Source: Alphaproteobacteria bacterium
GTDB lineage: Bacteria; Pseudomonadota; Alphaproteobacteria; Micavibrionales; UBA2020
DNA: 64,000 nucleotides
Direction: 5' to 3'
NCBI GenBank assembly: GCA_016794125.1
Contig: JAEUKT010000004.1
Location: 445,460 to 509,459, forward strand
Translations under genes and position numbers: made by a program
Shown here: one piece after another, positions 18,485 through 27,075 of the stretch
How positions within the stretch are numbered: position 1 is the stretch's first letter
Layout: the number at the start of each line of letters is the position of its first letter
The notes under the pieces: generated by a model
Told to the model about the DNA's origin: nothing
The model's input: the letters and a program-made list of their open reading frames with translations, nothing else
The model's database searches: none

Positions 18485-19719
18485 TGCCGGCGGAAAAAAT
18501 CATTCCCTTGAATATTCATGACGTGAAACAGGATTTCCCCGCGCTGGCGCAAAAGGTCAACGGGCGCAGCGTCGCCTATCTGGACAGCGCGGCATCGGCG
18601 CAAAAACCGCAGGCCGTGATCGACGCGATGAACGCGGTGCTGGAAACCCATTACGCCAATGTGCATCGCGGTGTTTATGCCTTCAGCGCGGAAACCAGCA
18701 CGAAGTTTGAACAGGCGCGCGAAAAAGTCGCGGCCTTTATCAACGCAAAAACCGAACGCGAAGTCATCTTTACCCGCAACGCGACGGAGGCGATCAATTT
18801 GGTCGCCGCGTCCTTCGGTCAGCGCCTGCAGGCGGGCGACGAGATCATCCTGACGGAACTGGAACATCACGCCAATATCGTGCCGTGGTATTTCCTGACG
18901 CAATCGAAAGGCGTGGTCATTAAAACCGTGCCGATCCTTGAGAACGGCGCGCTGGATATGGCGGCGTATGATGCGCTGCTGTCGAAGAAAACCAAACTGG
19001 TGGCCTTCACGCAAATGTCCAACGCGCTCGGCACCGTGACCGATGCGGCGCAGATGATTGCGAAGGCAAAAGCGGCCGGCGCGACCGTGCTGGTCGATGG
19101 TAGCCAAGGCATCGTGCATATCGGCGTGGATGTGCAAAAGCTTGGCGCGGATTTCTATGTGTTCACCGGACACAAGCTCTACGGCCCGACCGGCATCGGT
19201 GTGCTTTGGGGCCGCGAGGAGCTGCTGAACGCTATGCCCCCTTATCAGGGCGGCGGCGAGATGATCGAGCATGTTGCGTTTGATAAAGTCACATTCAAGG
19301 ACGCGCCCTACCGTTTCGAGGCGGGCACGCCTGCTATTGTCGAGGCGATTGGCCTTGGCGCCGCCATCGATTACATCAACGGCATCGATTACAAGGGCGC
19401 GCTGGCGCGGGAACATGAATTTCTTGCGGCGGCCGAAAAGCGCCTTGCGGCGATTGACGGCGTGAAGATTTATTCACGCGCACCCAATCGCGCTGCCATC
19501 CTGTCGTTCGGTATCGACAAAGTGCACCCGCATGATATCGCCACGATTTTCGACCAGCTGGGTCTGTGCGTGCGCGCGGGTCACCATTGCGCGCAGCCGT
19601 TGATGAAGGCGCTGAAATGCACCGCCACTGTGCGGGCGTCTTTTGCGGTCTATAATACAATGGATGAAGTTGAGCGTCTGGTTGAAGGCGTCCTGAAAGT
19701 GAAGAAGTTATTCGCATGA
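18481..19719 (+). CDS. sufS: cysteine desulfurase SufS
   Basis: PLP enzyme that removes sulfur from cysteine and passes it as persulfide to the SUF scaffold. In 412 residues the PLP-binding lysine is K232 (FTGHKLYGPTG) and the persulfide cysteine is C370 (RAGHHCAQP), matching E. coli K226 and C364. The ATG at 18481 overlaps the sufD stop by 4 bases, so this start is preferred to an in-frame Met at 18460. No sufE or sufU gene lies in the operon, so the sulfur-transfer partner must be encoded elsewhere or be replaced. Confidence 0.95.
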   Translation: MMPAEKIIPLNIHDVKQDFPALAQKVNGRSVAYLDSAASAQKPQAVIDAMNAVLETHYANVHRGVYAFSAETSTKFEQAREKVAAFINAKTEREVIFTRNATEAINLVAASFGQRLQAGDEIILTELEHHANIVPWYFLTQSKGVVIKTVPILENGALDMAAYDALLSKKTKLVAFTQMSNALGTVTDAAQMIAKAKAAGATVLVDGSQGIVHIGVDVQKLGADFYVFTGHKLYGPTGIGVLWGREELLNAMPPYQGGGEMIEHVAFDKVTFKDAPYRFEAGTPAIVEAIGLGAAIDYINGIDYKGALAREHEFLAAAEKRLAAIDGVKIYSRAPNRAAILSFGIDKVHPHDIATIFDQLGLCVRAGHHCAQPLMKALKCTATVRASFAVYNTMDEVERLVEGVLKVKKLFA

Positions 19720-20123
19720 TGAAGCTGCACGCAGACGAAGACATGATCCGCAACGCCGTCGGCGATGACGAGACGGAAAAGATGCTGATTCCGCCTTATA
19801 CCGAGTCGTCGAAGGAACATCACCTATGGCCGCTGATACAGGCGGCGCTGCGCGATGTATACGACCCCGAAATTCCGGTGAACATTTATGAACTGGGGCT
19901 GATCTACAAGGTCGATATCGCGCCGGAAACGAATGATGTGTTTATCGAGATGACGCTGACATCGCCGGGCTGCCCCGTGGCGGGCGAAATGCCGGGCATG
20001 ATCGAAAATGCGGTGCGCACGGTCAACGATGTCGGCGACGTCAAAGTGGAGATTGTCTGGGACCCCGCCTGGGACCCGTCAAAGATGGCCGAAACCGCCA
20101 AACTGCAACTGAACATGTTCTGA
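19716..20123 (+). CDS. sufT: SUF-associated MIP18/DUF59 protein SufT
   Basis: Accessory factor for Fe-S maturation, 135 residues. The MIP18 core shows DPEIPVNIYELGLIYKVDI and the cysteine motif SPGCPVAGEMPG, followed by VEIVWDPAWDPSKM, all diagnostic of the SUF-linked subfamily. About 40 extra N-terminal residues rich in Asp and Glu precede the core. The start overlaps sufS by 4 bases. Confidence 0.92.
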   Translation: MMKLHADEDMIRNAVGDDETEKMLIPPYTESSKEHHLWPLIQAALRDVYDPEIPVNIYELGLIYKVDIAPETNDVFIEMTLTSPGCPVAGEMPGMIENAVRTVNDVGDVKVEIVWDPAWDPSKMAETAKLQLNMF

Positions 20124-20157
20124 TTTGAAATTAAACGAAAACCAAGGAGAGACGAAA

Positions 20158-20499
20158 ATGGCAAACCAACTGATGACCCTGACTGAATCTGCAGCGAACC
20201 ACATCAAGGGCCTGATGGCGAATGCGCCGAAGGGCGAGGAATTCACCGGCCTGCGCGTCGGCGTGACGGCATCCGGCTGCTCCGGCCTCAGCTACAGCCT
20301 CGAATACGCGAAAGAAGCGCAGCCGATGGACGTGCTGGTCGAAGACAAAGGCGTAAAGGTCTTCATCGATCCGAAAGCGCAAATGTACATCGCCGGCATG
20401 GAAATGGATTATTTCGAAGACAAATTCGAAAGCGGCTTCACCTTCAACAACCCGAACGCCACCGGCCATTGCGGCTGCGGCAAGTCGTTCAAGGTCTAA
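20158..20499 (+). CDS. sufA: A-type Fe-S carrier SufA/IscA
   Basis: Carries assembled clusters to target proteins. The 113 residues contain the three conserved cysteines C41 (VTASGCSGLSY), C105 and C107 (GHCGCGKSF). The ATG at 20158 is chosen because AAGGAGAG lies at 20143-20150; an in-frame TTG at 20125 lacks such a site. It is the last gene of the SUF operon, followed 16 bases later by a strong terminator. By sequence alone SufA, IscA and ErpA are hard to separate; the operon supports SufA. Confidence 0.93.
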   Translation: MANQLMTLTESAANHIKGLMANAPKGEEFTGLRVGVTASGCSGLSYSLEYAKEAQPMDVLVEDKGVKVFIDPKAQMYIAGMEMDYFEDKFESGFTFNNPNATGHCGCGKSFKV

Positions 20500-20515
20500 G
20501 CTTTACGACAGATAC

Positions 20516-20547
20516 AAAAAAGGCGGGGAGCGATCCCCGCCTTTTTT
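20516..20547 (+). terminator. Rho-independent terminator of the SUF operon
   Basis: Arms AAAAAGGCGGGGA (20517-20529) and TCCCCGCCTTTTTT (20534-20547), loop GCGA. It also faces the convergent Nudix-like gene ending at 20562. Confidence 0.94.
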
Positions 20548-20561
20548 CTTTGTTCTCGCGA

Positions 20562-21356
20562 TTAGTGGCGCGGCTGGTTGTTTTGCGCGATCGTGCGGCG
20601 CACCTGCTTTTCGACATCGTTGAAATGCTGCTCCACGACCTTGAACAGCGATTGCTGGTCCTTGTGCAGCAGGTTCACTTTTCCTTGTGCGACTTCTTCG
20701 AGGGTGAAGATGGCGACATTGCTGACTTCGGCCTTGCCGCTGTCGTGGTTGATGCTCTGCGCGGCGGTCGCGGCGGCATAGGCGGGGCTGGACGCGATAT
20801 TGGCGATATGGGCCTTGACCGTTTTTACTTCGTCTGCCGTCAGTTCCAGCATCATGCCGATGACGATGCGCTTTTCGCCGCTGCGGAAGGCGAGGGTAAG
20901 GGTGTCCATGGGTTTCAGGCGGTTCGGATCGACCTTCAGCAGCGCCGAGCCGTCGGGGTTTTTCAATTCCTCCTCCACCTCGCGCGCGGCACCGGTGCGG
21001 CCATCTTCGGGCGCGGATGATGCGGCGACGAGCGCGCTGCCCGGCGTGGATGACAGGTTGATGAATCCGCCCGGGATCATGAAGGCGGGGACAGCCGCTT
21101 CGCCCGGTTTCGCGTAATGGTCGCCGGTTTGCGCCAGCACAACCTTGCGCACGCCGCCTTCTTCAAAGGTTAGCACCACGCCGGAACCGGCAGTCGCCTT
21201 TTGCACTTCTTCGACCACCGCGCCGTCCAGCGTCGTCCAGACGGGCAGGTCGGGCCAGTTTTCCTTTACGATCTCGCGCAGGACCTGTTTCTGTTCCTTG
21301 GGGCTGAGCGCCGCTTTTTCAAAGATTTCGCGGATCTGTTTGGCAATGTCGGACAT
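20562..21356 (-). CDS. Nudix-like hydrolase domain protein
   Basis: 264 residues, probably cytoplasmic. A Nudix-box-like segment spans about residues 93-133: GGFINL, then GAAREVEEELKNP, where REVEEE fits the catalytic REUXEE pattern. Compared with the standard GX5EX7REUXEEXGU box the spacing before REVEEE is enlarged by an Ala/Ser-rich insert, so the substrate and even activity are uncertain. A long helical C-terminal part ends VEQHFNDVEKQVRRTIAQ. The ATG at 21356 has AGAGAGG upstream. Transcription probably starts within a palindromic operator at 21460-21494, implying tight regulation. Confidence 0.7.
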   Translation of the reverse strand: MSDIAKQIREIFEKAALSPKEQKQVLREIVKENWPDLPVWTTLDGAVVEEVQKATAGSGVVLTFEEGGVRKVVLAQTGDHYAKPGEAAVPAFMIPGGFINLSSTPGSALVAASSAPEDGRTGAAREVEEELKNPDGSALLKVDPNRLKPMDTLTLAFRSGEKRIVIGMMLELTADEVKTVKAHIANIASSPAYAAATAAQSINHDSGKAEVSNVAIFTLEEVAQGKVNLLHKDQQSLFKVVEQHFNDVEKQVRRTIAQNNQPRH

Positions 21357-21459
21357 ATGGCCTCTCTTTTTATATTTATGGTAAATTAGCGATGGGGGAG
21401 CAATAAGTCAAACGATCTTTGCGGTTTGAAAGGTGATTCCCTTGACCTATGCTCTGTTA

Positions 21460-21494
21460 GAGTATTTTTTATACTCCAAAAGAGTATAAGTCAA
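21460..21494 (-). promoter_or_regulatory. promoter with embedded palindromic operator
   Basis: On the minus strand TTGACT (21494-21489) and TATAAA (21473-21468) are 15 bases apart. The perfect inverted repeat TATACTC-CAAAA-GAGTATA fills 21470-21488, and a third half-site GAGTAT at 21460-21465 pairs with ATACTC at 21471-21476. A repressor bound here would cover the whole promoter of the Nudix-like gene. Confidence 0.6.
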
Positions 21495-21532
21495 TAGGGA
21501 TATTCAACTCTCCCAAACAGGCTCAGGAAAGT

Positions 21533-22072
21533 TTAAAGCCCCACAGCTTTTGCGGGTTGAGGCTGGGCTGCTGGATGGCGGCGGATGGTTACAGGGTTCG
21601 TGCGTGCGTTCGCGGCGGTGACTTGTGCGATGCCCTGTTCCAGCGTCACGCCTTGCGCGACGATGAATGTATAGGGCTCGGTCACGATATCGAATTCCGC
21701 ACGCAGCACGCTGGCCAGCGGCGCAATGATTTTCGCATCGGCCTTCACTTCGTCTGCCAGTTGCAGGAAATTGTCACGCGCCTGTGCATCTGCGTTTTTC
21801 GCGGATGCGGTGTTGAAACTGGCGGCGAGCTTGCTTTCCATGCGCGCGAAAGTCTCGGCGATCACGGGCGCGGTGTTGGTCAGCAGCTGGCCTGCGGAAT
21901 TTTCGATGCCTTTGGGATATGCCCATTCGGAAACTGCATGAGCGGCGTTTTGCGCGATTTCGGCGGTGCGTGCGGCGGCTTTGAAGACGAGGGAGGAAAG
22001 ACCGGTACGGCCCTTCACGATGGGGGAATATTTATTGATGATATCGCGTGGCGTGCGCTGAGGTTCGGTCAT
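21533..22072 (-). CDS. hypothetical protein, 179 residues
   Basis: Not recognised. Ala-rich, strongly helical, no signal peptide or membrane segment visible. An N-terminal basic part (RDIINKYSPIVKGRTG) is followed by long amphipathic helices (ARTAEIAQNAAHAVSEW, ARMESKLAASFNTASAKN). The tail is Pro/Gln-rich (HPAAQPQPAKAV). It lies between the operator-controlled Nudix gene and the flavoprotein, on the same strand as both, with 79 bases to the flavoprotein end. Codon use matches the genome. Confidence 0.65.
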   Translation of the reverse strand: MTEPQRTPRDIINKYSPIVKGRTGLSSLVFKAAARTAEIAQNAAHAVSEWAYPKGIENSAGQLLTNTAPVIAETFARMESKLAASFNTASAKNADAQARDNFLQLADEVKADAKIIAPLASVLRAEFDIVTEPYTFIVAQGVTLEQGIAQVTAANARTNPVTIRRHPAAQPQPAKAVGL

Positions 22073-22151
22073 GATACCCTGCTATGTGTTTATGACGGGC
22101 ATCTTAGAGAAAATGAAGGTTATGTCAATGGCATTGAAAATGGCTGAAATA

Positions 22152-23336
22152 TCAGCAGAATTGCCCCGCGCACCAGCCCGATGCCCAAGCCCATTGGAAG
22201 TTATGCCCGCCCAGATGCCCCGTCACATCCACGACTTCGCCGATGAAATAGAGGCCGGGGGATTTTTTGGCTTCCATGGTTTTCGATGACAGCTCGTCTG
22301 TATCCACGCCGCCGAGCGTGACTTCGGCGGTGCGGTAGCCTTCGGTGCCGGTCGGCTTGATGCGCCATTTGTTGATGCGGTCGGAAACCGTGCGCAGTTT
22401 CACATCCGACAAATCCGCCAATGATCCGTCGATGCCCGTCTGCTGGGCGATCAGGTCGGCCAGACGCTGCGGCACATAGCGGGCAAGCGCGTTGCGCAGC
22501 TGCGATTTATTGCCATCCTGCCGCTGGCGTTTCAATTCATCGAACATATCGGCATCTGGCCAGAGGTTGACGACGATTTCGTCGCCTTCCTGCCAGTAGG
22601 ACGAGATTTGCAAAATGCTGGGGCCGGAAAGGCCTTTGTGCGTAAACAGCAGCGCCTCGCGGAACGATGTTTTTTCATACGCTGTTTCCGTCGGGTCGAC
22701 CGACAGGCCGGAGAGTTCTTTGGTCTGTGCCAGAAGGTCGGCATCGAACAGCAGCGGCACCAGACCTGCGCGCTGCGGAATGATATTCAGGCCAAACTGC
22801 TGCGCGGTGTCATAGCCAAAACCCGTCGCGCCCATTTTCGGGATGGAAAGCCCGCCCGTTGCAATAACGACCGATTGTGCGGTGAAAATCTCAAGCCCCG
22901 CCATCACCACATAGCGGTCGGGTTCGGGCCGCACGATGCTTTCGATCTTCAAATTCAGTTTCAGCCGCACACCCGCGCCCAGCATTTCGGCCAGCAGCAT
23001 GTTGACGATCTGCTTTGCCGACACATCGCAAAACAACTGCCCCAATGTTTTTTCGTGATAGGCGATGCCGTGCTTGTCGACCATCTTGATGAAATCGGCG
23101 GGGGTAAATCGGGCGAGAGCGGATTTCGCGTAGTGCGGATTGTGCGACAGGAAATTGGCAGGCGTGGAATGGATATTGGTGAAATTGCAGCGCCCGCCGC
23201 CGGAGATGCGGATTTTTTCGCCGGGGGTTTGCACATGGTCGGCGATCAATACGCGGCGACCGCGTTTGGCGGCTTCTATCGCGCACATCATGCCTGCCGC
23301 GCCCGCGCCGACGACTATGACATCGTAATGGTTCAC
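22152..23336 (-). CDS. HI0933/YhiN-family FAD-dependent oxidoreductase
   Basis: Flavoprotein of 394 residues with an N-terminal Rossmann dinucleotide fold (VIVVGAGAAGMMCAIEAA at about 6-23) and the family hallmark ISGGGRCNFTN near residue 43-54. A second FAD contact, VIATGGLSIPKMGATGFGY, lies near 155-175. The C-terminus carries the conserved GEVVDVTGHLGGHNFQWAWA. The physiological substrate of this family is not established. Its start overlaps the ankyrin gene upstream by 4 bases, so the two are probably translated together. Confidence 0.92.
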   Translation of the reverse strand: MNHYDVIVVGAGAAGMMCAIEAAKRGRRVLIADHVQTPGEKIRISGGGRCNFTNIHSTPANFLSHNPHYAKSALARFTPADFIKMVDKHGIAYHEKTLGQLFCDVSAKQIVNMLLAEMLGAGVRLKLNLKIESIVRPEPDRYVVMAGLEIFTAQSVVIATGGLSIPKMGATGFGYDTAQQFGLNIIPQRAGLVPLLFDADLLAQTKELSGLSVDPTETAYEKTSFREALLFTHKGLSGPSILQISSYWQEGDEIVVNLWPDADMFDELKRQRQDGNKSQLRNALARYVPQRLADLIAQQTGIDGSLADLSDVKLRTVSDRINKWRIKPTGTEGYRTAEVTLGGVDTDELSSKTMEAKKSPGLYFIGEVVDVTGHLGGHNFQWAWASGWCAGQFC

Positions 23337-23977
23337 GGGCGCAACTTGAAACGGTCGGGGTGATGCTGGCGCAATCTTGCCATGTCCTGCTCCATCAGCG
23401 CGCGGCGTTCTTCCGGCGGGGCGACGGAGCCGTGCTTTTCTTCCATCTTTTCCTTCAGATAAGCGACGATGGGCGGGAAGGGCTTGTTGATGCTCTCGTT
23501 CATATGGTTCATGCGCAGCGTGGCAAGGTCGATCGGGCGGTCGCGCTGGCAGTCCTTCAGGTTCATATCCGCGCCGTGTTCCACCAATTCGCGTATCGCA
23601 TCCAGCTTGCCGCAGGCGGTCGCGGTGTGCAGCGGCGTCCAGCCGAAACTGTCGGCCTTGTTCACATCCGCCAGCTTGTGCAGCATCACGCCGATCAGGT
23701 GCGCATGCCCCTCGCGCGCGGCGTAATGCAGCGGGGCTTCGCCATGCGCTTCGACCGCGATATCGGGATCGGCGCCCATCTCCAGCAAAGTTTCCGCTGC
23801 CTCGAATTTCCGGTGGATCATCGCATGCTGCAGCAGGGTGAAGCCTTTTTCGTTTTTCTGGTCGGGGTCGGCGCCGTCGGTGATGTAGAAACGGATGTTA
23901 TCAAGATCCTGTTCATCGACCGCCTTGAACATGTCCTCGATCTGTTTCGGATGTGCGTGGTTTAAATACATGGTCAT
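23333..23977 (-). CDS. ankyrin-repeat protein (second of a tandem pair)
   Basis: 214 residues, no signal peptide. Ankyrin repeats run from about residue 22 to 155: GFTLLQHAMIHRKFEAAETL, APLHYAAREGHAHLIGVML and FGWTPLHTATACGKLDAIREL are clear. The C-terminus ends LRQHHPDRFKLRP, close to the end of the neighbouring ankyrin protein (LKRHNPGRFKLGQ), and the N-termini also match, so the two arose by duplication. The ATG at 23977 overlaps the stop of the upstream copy by 4 bases, and its own stop region overlaps the flavoprotein start by 4 bases. Confidence 0.86.
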   Translation of the reverse strand: MTMYLNHAHPKQIEDMFKAVDEQDLDNIRFYITDGADPDQKNEKGFTLLQHAMIHRKFEAAETLLEMGADPDIAVEAHGEAPLHYAAREGHAHLIGVMLHKLADVNKADSFGWTPLHTATACGKLDAIRELVEHGADMNLKDCQRDRPIDLATLRMNHMNESINKPFPPIVAYLKEKMEEKHGSVAPPEERRALMEQDMARLRQHHPDRFKLRP

Positions 23978-24615
23978 TGTCCCAGCTTGAAACGTCCGGG
24001 GTTATGCCGCTTCAGACTGTCGAGATCGCCCTGCAATTTACGCTCGTTCTTCGCCTGCCATGCCGCGCTTTTTTCGCGCTGGTCGTGCATAACGGCATGC
24101 AGGTGTTTTTGAACGTCGATGAATTCCTGCTGGGCGAAATCCAGCACCTCGCGCTGCTTCCATGCCGCCAATCCGAATGCCGTGTCGCCCTGTTTGTCTT
24201 TGGCAAAAACATCCGCGCCTGCATCGGTCAGGGCGGATGCCGCGCGCAGGTTTCCCTCCCATGCCGCTACATGCAGGGCGGTCTGCCCGTATTTGTCCTT
24301 CAGCTCGGTATTCGCATCATACTGCGCCAGCAGGGCGATCATTTCGGCGTTGTCGCGCGTCGCTGCGTGGTGCAGCGCGGTGTAGCCGAATTCGCCGCCG
24401 GTCAGGTTCGGGTTCGCGCCCCCCTCCAGCAGTAGGGTCGCCGACAAATAACTGTTTTTCGACGCGGCGAACTGCAACAAGGTCAGTCCATCGGCGTTTT
24501 TCACATCGGGATCGCCGCCATCCGTCAGGAAACGGTATAGCGCGCCGATATCCTCGGTCTCGGCGGCCTTGAAGGCCAGCCGGACGGCGTCCACATTATT
24601 AAAGTCCTTGATCAT
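23974..24615 (-). CDS. ankyrin-repeat protein (first of a tandem pair)
   Basis: 213 residues with ankyrin repeats at about 22-150 (GLTLLQFAASKNSYLSATLL, YTALHHAATRDNAEMIALL, GQTALHVAAWEGNLRAASAL) and a charged helical C-terminus. The frame stays open upstream as far as 24798, but that part lies antisense to the Sel1 gene. The ATG at 24615 begins the part that matches the downstream paralogue. No good ribosome site is visible before it. It is the first gene of a three-gene coupled unit (ankyrin, ankyrin, flavoprotein). Confidence 0.82.
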   Translation of the reverse strand: MIKDFNNVDAVRLAFKAAETEDIGALYRFLTDGGDPDVKNADGLTLLQFAASKNSYLSATLLLEGGANPNLTGGEFGYTALHHAATRDNAEMIALLAQYDANTELKDKYGQTALHVAAWEGNLRAASALTDAGADVFAKDKQGDTAFGLAAWKQREVLDFAQQEFIDVQKHLHAVMHDQREKSAAWQAKNERKLQGDLDSLKRHNPGRFKLGQ

Positions 24616-24697
24616 GCGGGAGAAAGAGTAAAACGCACCGTCCGTTATGTCAATGTTCGGTAAAAGGTGATTGATAATAAACGAAAATAGGGGGAAA

Positions 24698-26077
24698 ATG
24701 GAAAATAAAGGGAAAAAACCCATGCGTGCGATCTTCTTCCTTCTGGCCTTCCTGACCTTCGCTTCTCCGGCAGCCTTTGCCGATGATATTGCGGACATAA
24801 AAACAAAGGCCGAAGCGGGCGATGCCGATGCCCAATACCGTCTTGGCTTTGCTTATGCGCAGGGGCAGGGCGTGACGCAGGATTACGCGCAAGCCGCAAA
24901 ATGGTGGGCGCTGGCAACCGAGAAGGGTAATGCGGATGCCGAAAACAACCTCGCCTTTCTGTATCGCAACGGGTATGGCGTGACGCAGGATATCAAAAAA
25001 GCCGAAGAAATGTGGATCAAGTCTGCCAACCACGGGAATATTCACGCGGCATCCAACCTTGGCAATTTTTACGCCGCCGGCGAAGGCGTGACGCAGAATT
25101 ACAAGGAAGCCGAAAAATGGTGGCGCAAAGCGGCCGAGAAGGGCCTGCTCAGCGCGCAGAAAAACTATGCAAAAATGCTGATGGAAGGCAAAAGCGGCGT
25201 CGTCGATAACAGCGCAGCCGCCAAATGGTACCTGAAAGCGGCCGAGCAGGGCGATGCCGACGCGCAGCTGCAGATTGCCAAGCTGTACCGCGACGGCCTG
25301 GGTGTGCCGCAGTTTTACAAGGAAGCGTCGGACTGGTTCCGCAAAGCCGCCGAGCAGGGCAATGTGGAGGCGCAGTACAACCGTGGCATGCTGTTCCGTC
25401 AGGGCAACGGCGTTGCGCAGAGCGACCGTGAAGCATGGGAATGGTTCAAGAAAGCCGGCGAGAAAGGCCATGCGCCCGCGCAGTTCGAACTGGCGAACCA
25501 GTACGCCAACGGGCTTGGCGTGGCGCAGGACGAAGTGGTTGCCGAACAATGGGCGCGCAAGGCGGCCGATCAGGGCTACGACAAGGCGCAGCACCTGCTG
25601 GGCACGATGTACGAACACGGACGCGGCGTGAAACAGGATCCGCGCGAGGCGGCGAAGTGGTACAGCATGGCGGCCGATCAGGGGCTGCCCGACGCGCAGA
25701 ACGACCTTGCCAGCCTTTATGTGCAGGGCGCCGGTATGGAGAAGGATTTTTCACAGGCCGCGGCCTGGTACCACAAGGCGGCGGTGCAGGGCTTCACCAA
25801 GGCGGAATTCAATTTCGGCATGCTCTACCTGCTGGGCGAGGGCGTTGAACAGAATTACAAGGAAGCCTATGAGTGGTTTTACAAGGCCGCGCTCAAGGGC
25901 CATATCAAGGCGCAGTTCAATCTGGGTCTGCTCTACATGAAGGGGCAGGGCGTGCCGCAATACGACCGCGAGGCGGAAAAATGGCTGAAGCGCGCCGCCG
26001 ACCAGCATGATGCAAAAGCAATCCGCGCCCTGCGTGACCTGAAAGACAAGCAGGCGCGCGATGCTGCGCCAAAGTAA
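24698..26077 (+). CDS. exported Sel1-repeat protein
   Basis: 459 residues: a signal peptide (RAIFFLLAFLTFASPAAFA, cleavage before DD) followed by about 11 Sel1-like repeats of 36 residues, each with the pattern A-x-Y/N-x-L/G, G-x-G-V and A-x-x-W/W-x-x-K-A-A (for example EAEKWWRKAAEKG). Sel1 repeats are periplasmic or secreted adaptor solenoids. The start could be 24698 (MENKGKK) or the Met at 24722 next to the hydrophobic core. It is divergent from the ankyrin pair with about 80 bases between the start codons. The C-terminus is basic. Confidence 0.88.
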   Translation: MENKGKKPMRAIFFLLAFLTFASPAAFADDIADIKTKAEAGDADAQYRLGFAYAQGQGVTQDYAQAAKWWALATEKGNADAENNLAFLYRNGYGVTQDIKKAEEMWIKSANHGNIHAASNLGNFYAAGEGVTQNYKEAEKWWRKAAEKGLLSAQKNYAKMLMEGKSGVVDNSAAAKWYLKAAEQGDADAQLQIAKLYRDGLGVPQFYKEASDWFRKAAEQGNVEAQYNRGMLFRQGNGVAQSDREAWEWFKKAGEKGHAPAQFELANQYANGLGVAQDEVVAEQWARKAADQGYDKAQHLLGTMYEHGRGVKQDPREAAKWYSMAADQGLPDAQNDLASLYVQGAGMEKDFSQAAAWYHKAAVQGFTKAEFNFGMLYLLGEGVEQNYKEAYEWFYKAALKGHIKAQFNLGLLYMKGQGVPQYDREAEKWLKRAADQHDAKAIRALRDLKDKQARDAAPK

Positions 26078-26083
26078 GACGGT

Positions 26084-26965
26084 TTAAATGCGGCGAAGCC
26101 GCAGCGACGATAGATTGAACCCCGTCACCATCGCCGTCCCCACAATCACGATCAGCGCGCCTGCGACGGTGGCGATGCCGATGGGCTCATCGAGGAATAT
26201 ATGCCCCCAGATCACGCCGAAAACCGGCACGATAAAGGTGACGGTCAGCGCGGATGTCGGCCCCACATCCTCGATCAGGCGGAAATAAAGGATATACGCG
26301 ATGCCGCTGCACAAGATGCCGATCGCCAGCACCAGCGCTATCATTTCGGGCGTCGGGGTGAATGTATGTCCGAAAGCGGGAACGGCGGGCAGCACCAGCA
26401 GCGTGCCCGCCCACATGCAGCCATGGGCATTGGCAAATGAATCTATTTTTGGCGCGGTCTTGGCATAGGTGGTTGCGATGCCGTAACAGAATGCCGCCCC
26501 CAGCACGAGGGCGATGGCCAAAGGCGCACCTTCCTGCAGCGCGGAGGTATCAAATCCCACCAGCAGCGTAACACCCGTTACGCCCAGCGCCAGCCCGATG
26601 ACGGATTTCAGCGACAGTTTCGTGCGGAACCATGCAGCGCCAATGACTGCCGCCCATATCGGCGATGTGGCGTTGAGGATGGAGAGCAGGGAAGCCGACA
26701 GCGTTTTCGCCGCAACCGCGAACAGCAGGAAGGGCAGCGCCGAATTGAAAAAGCCCAGAATGGCGAAATGCTTCCAGTCTTTCCATGTGCCAAGGTTTTT
26801 CTTCAAGATCGCGCCGAAGCCCAGCAGGAACAGCGCGGCCAAACCAAGGCGCAGCGCAATCAGCACCGCAGGCCCGATGACCGGCGCGCCGATGCGTGTC
26901 AGCATGAATGAACCACCCCAGATGGCGGAGAGCAGGATGAGGCGGAGTAGGCTGGGCGTGTTCAT
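26084..26965 (-). CDS. EamA/DMT-family transporter
   Basis: Inner-membrane permease of 293 residues with about ten hydrophobic segments in two EamA halves (about 5-135 and 145-285). The first half starts LLRLILLSAIWGGSFMLTRI, and the second ends AGALIVIVGTAMVTG, both typical of drug/metabolite exporters. The substrate cannot be inferred. It converges on the Sel1 gene with 6 bases between the stops. It is on the same strand as the methyltransferase, which begins 900 bases further on. Confidence 0.9.
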   Translation of the reverse strand: MNTPSLLRLILLSAIWGGSFMLTRIGAPVIGPAVLIALRLGLAALFLLGFGAILKKNLGTWKDWKHFAILGFFNSALPFLLFAVAAKTLSASLLSILNATSPIWAAVIGAAWFRTKLSLKSVIGLALGVTGVTLLVGFDTSALQEGAPLAIALVLGAAFCYGIATTYAKTAPKIDSFANAHGCMWAGTLLVLPAVPAFGHTFTPTPEMIALVLAIGILCSGIAYILYFRLIEDVGPTSALTVTFIVPVFGVIWGHIFLDEPIGIATVAGALIVIVGTAMVTGFNLSSLRLRRI

Positions 26966-27075
26966 CGCGGTTGTCCGAAGTTGCAGCGCAAAGTCTGGTC
27001 TGTTCGGCGCAAAGGCGCGCGCCGTTTCCGGACATATAACCGGCGGCAGCTGATAAAAAAGGGCAGTTTGAAAAT

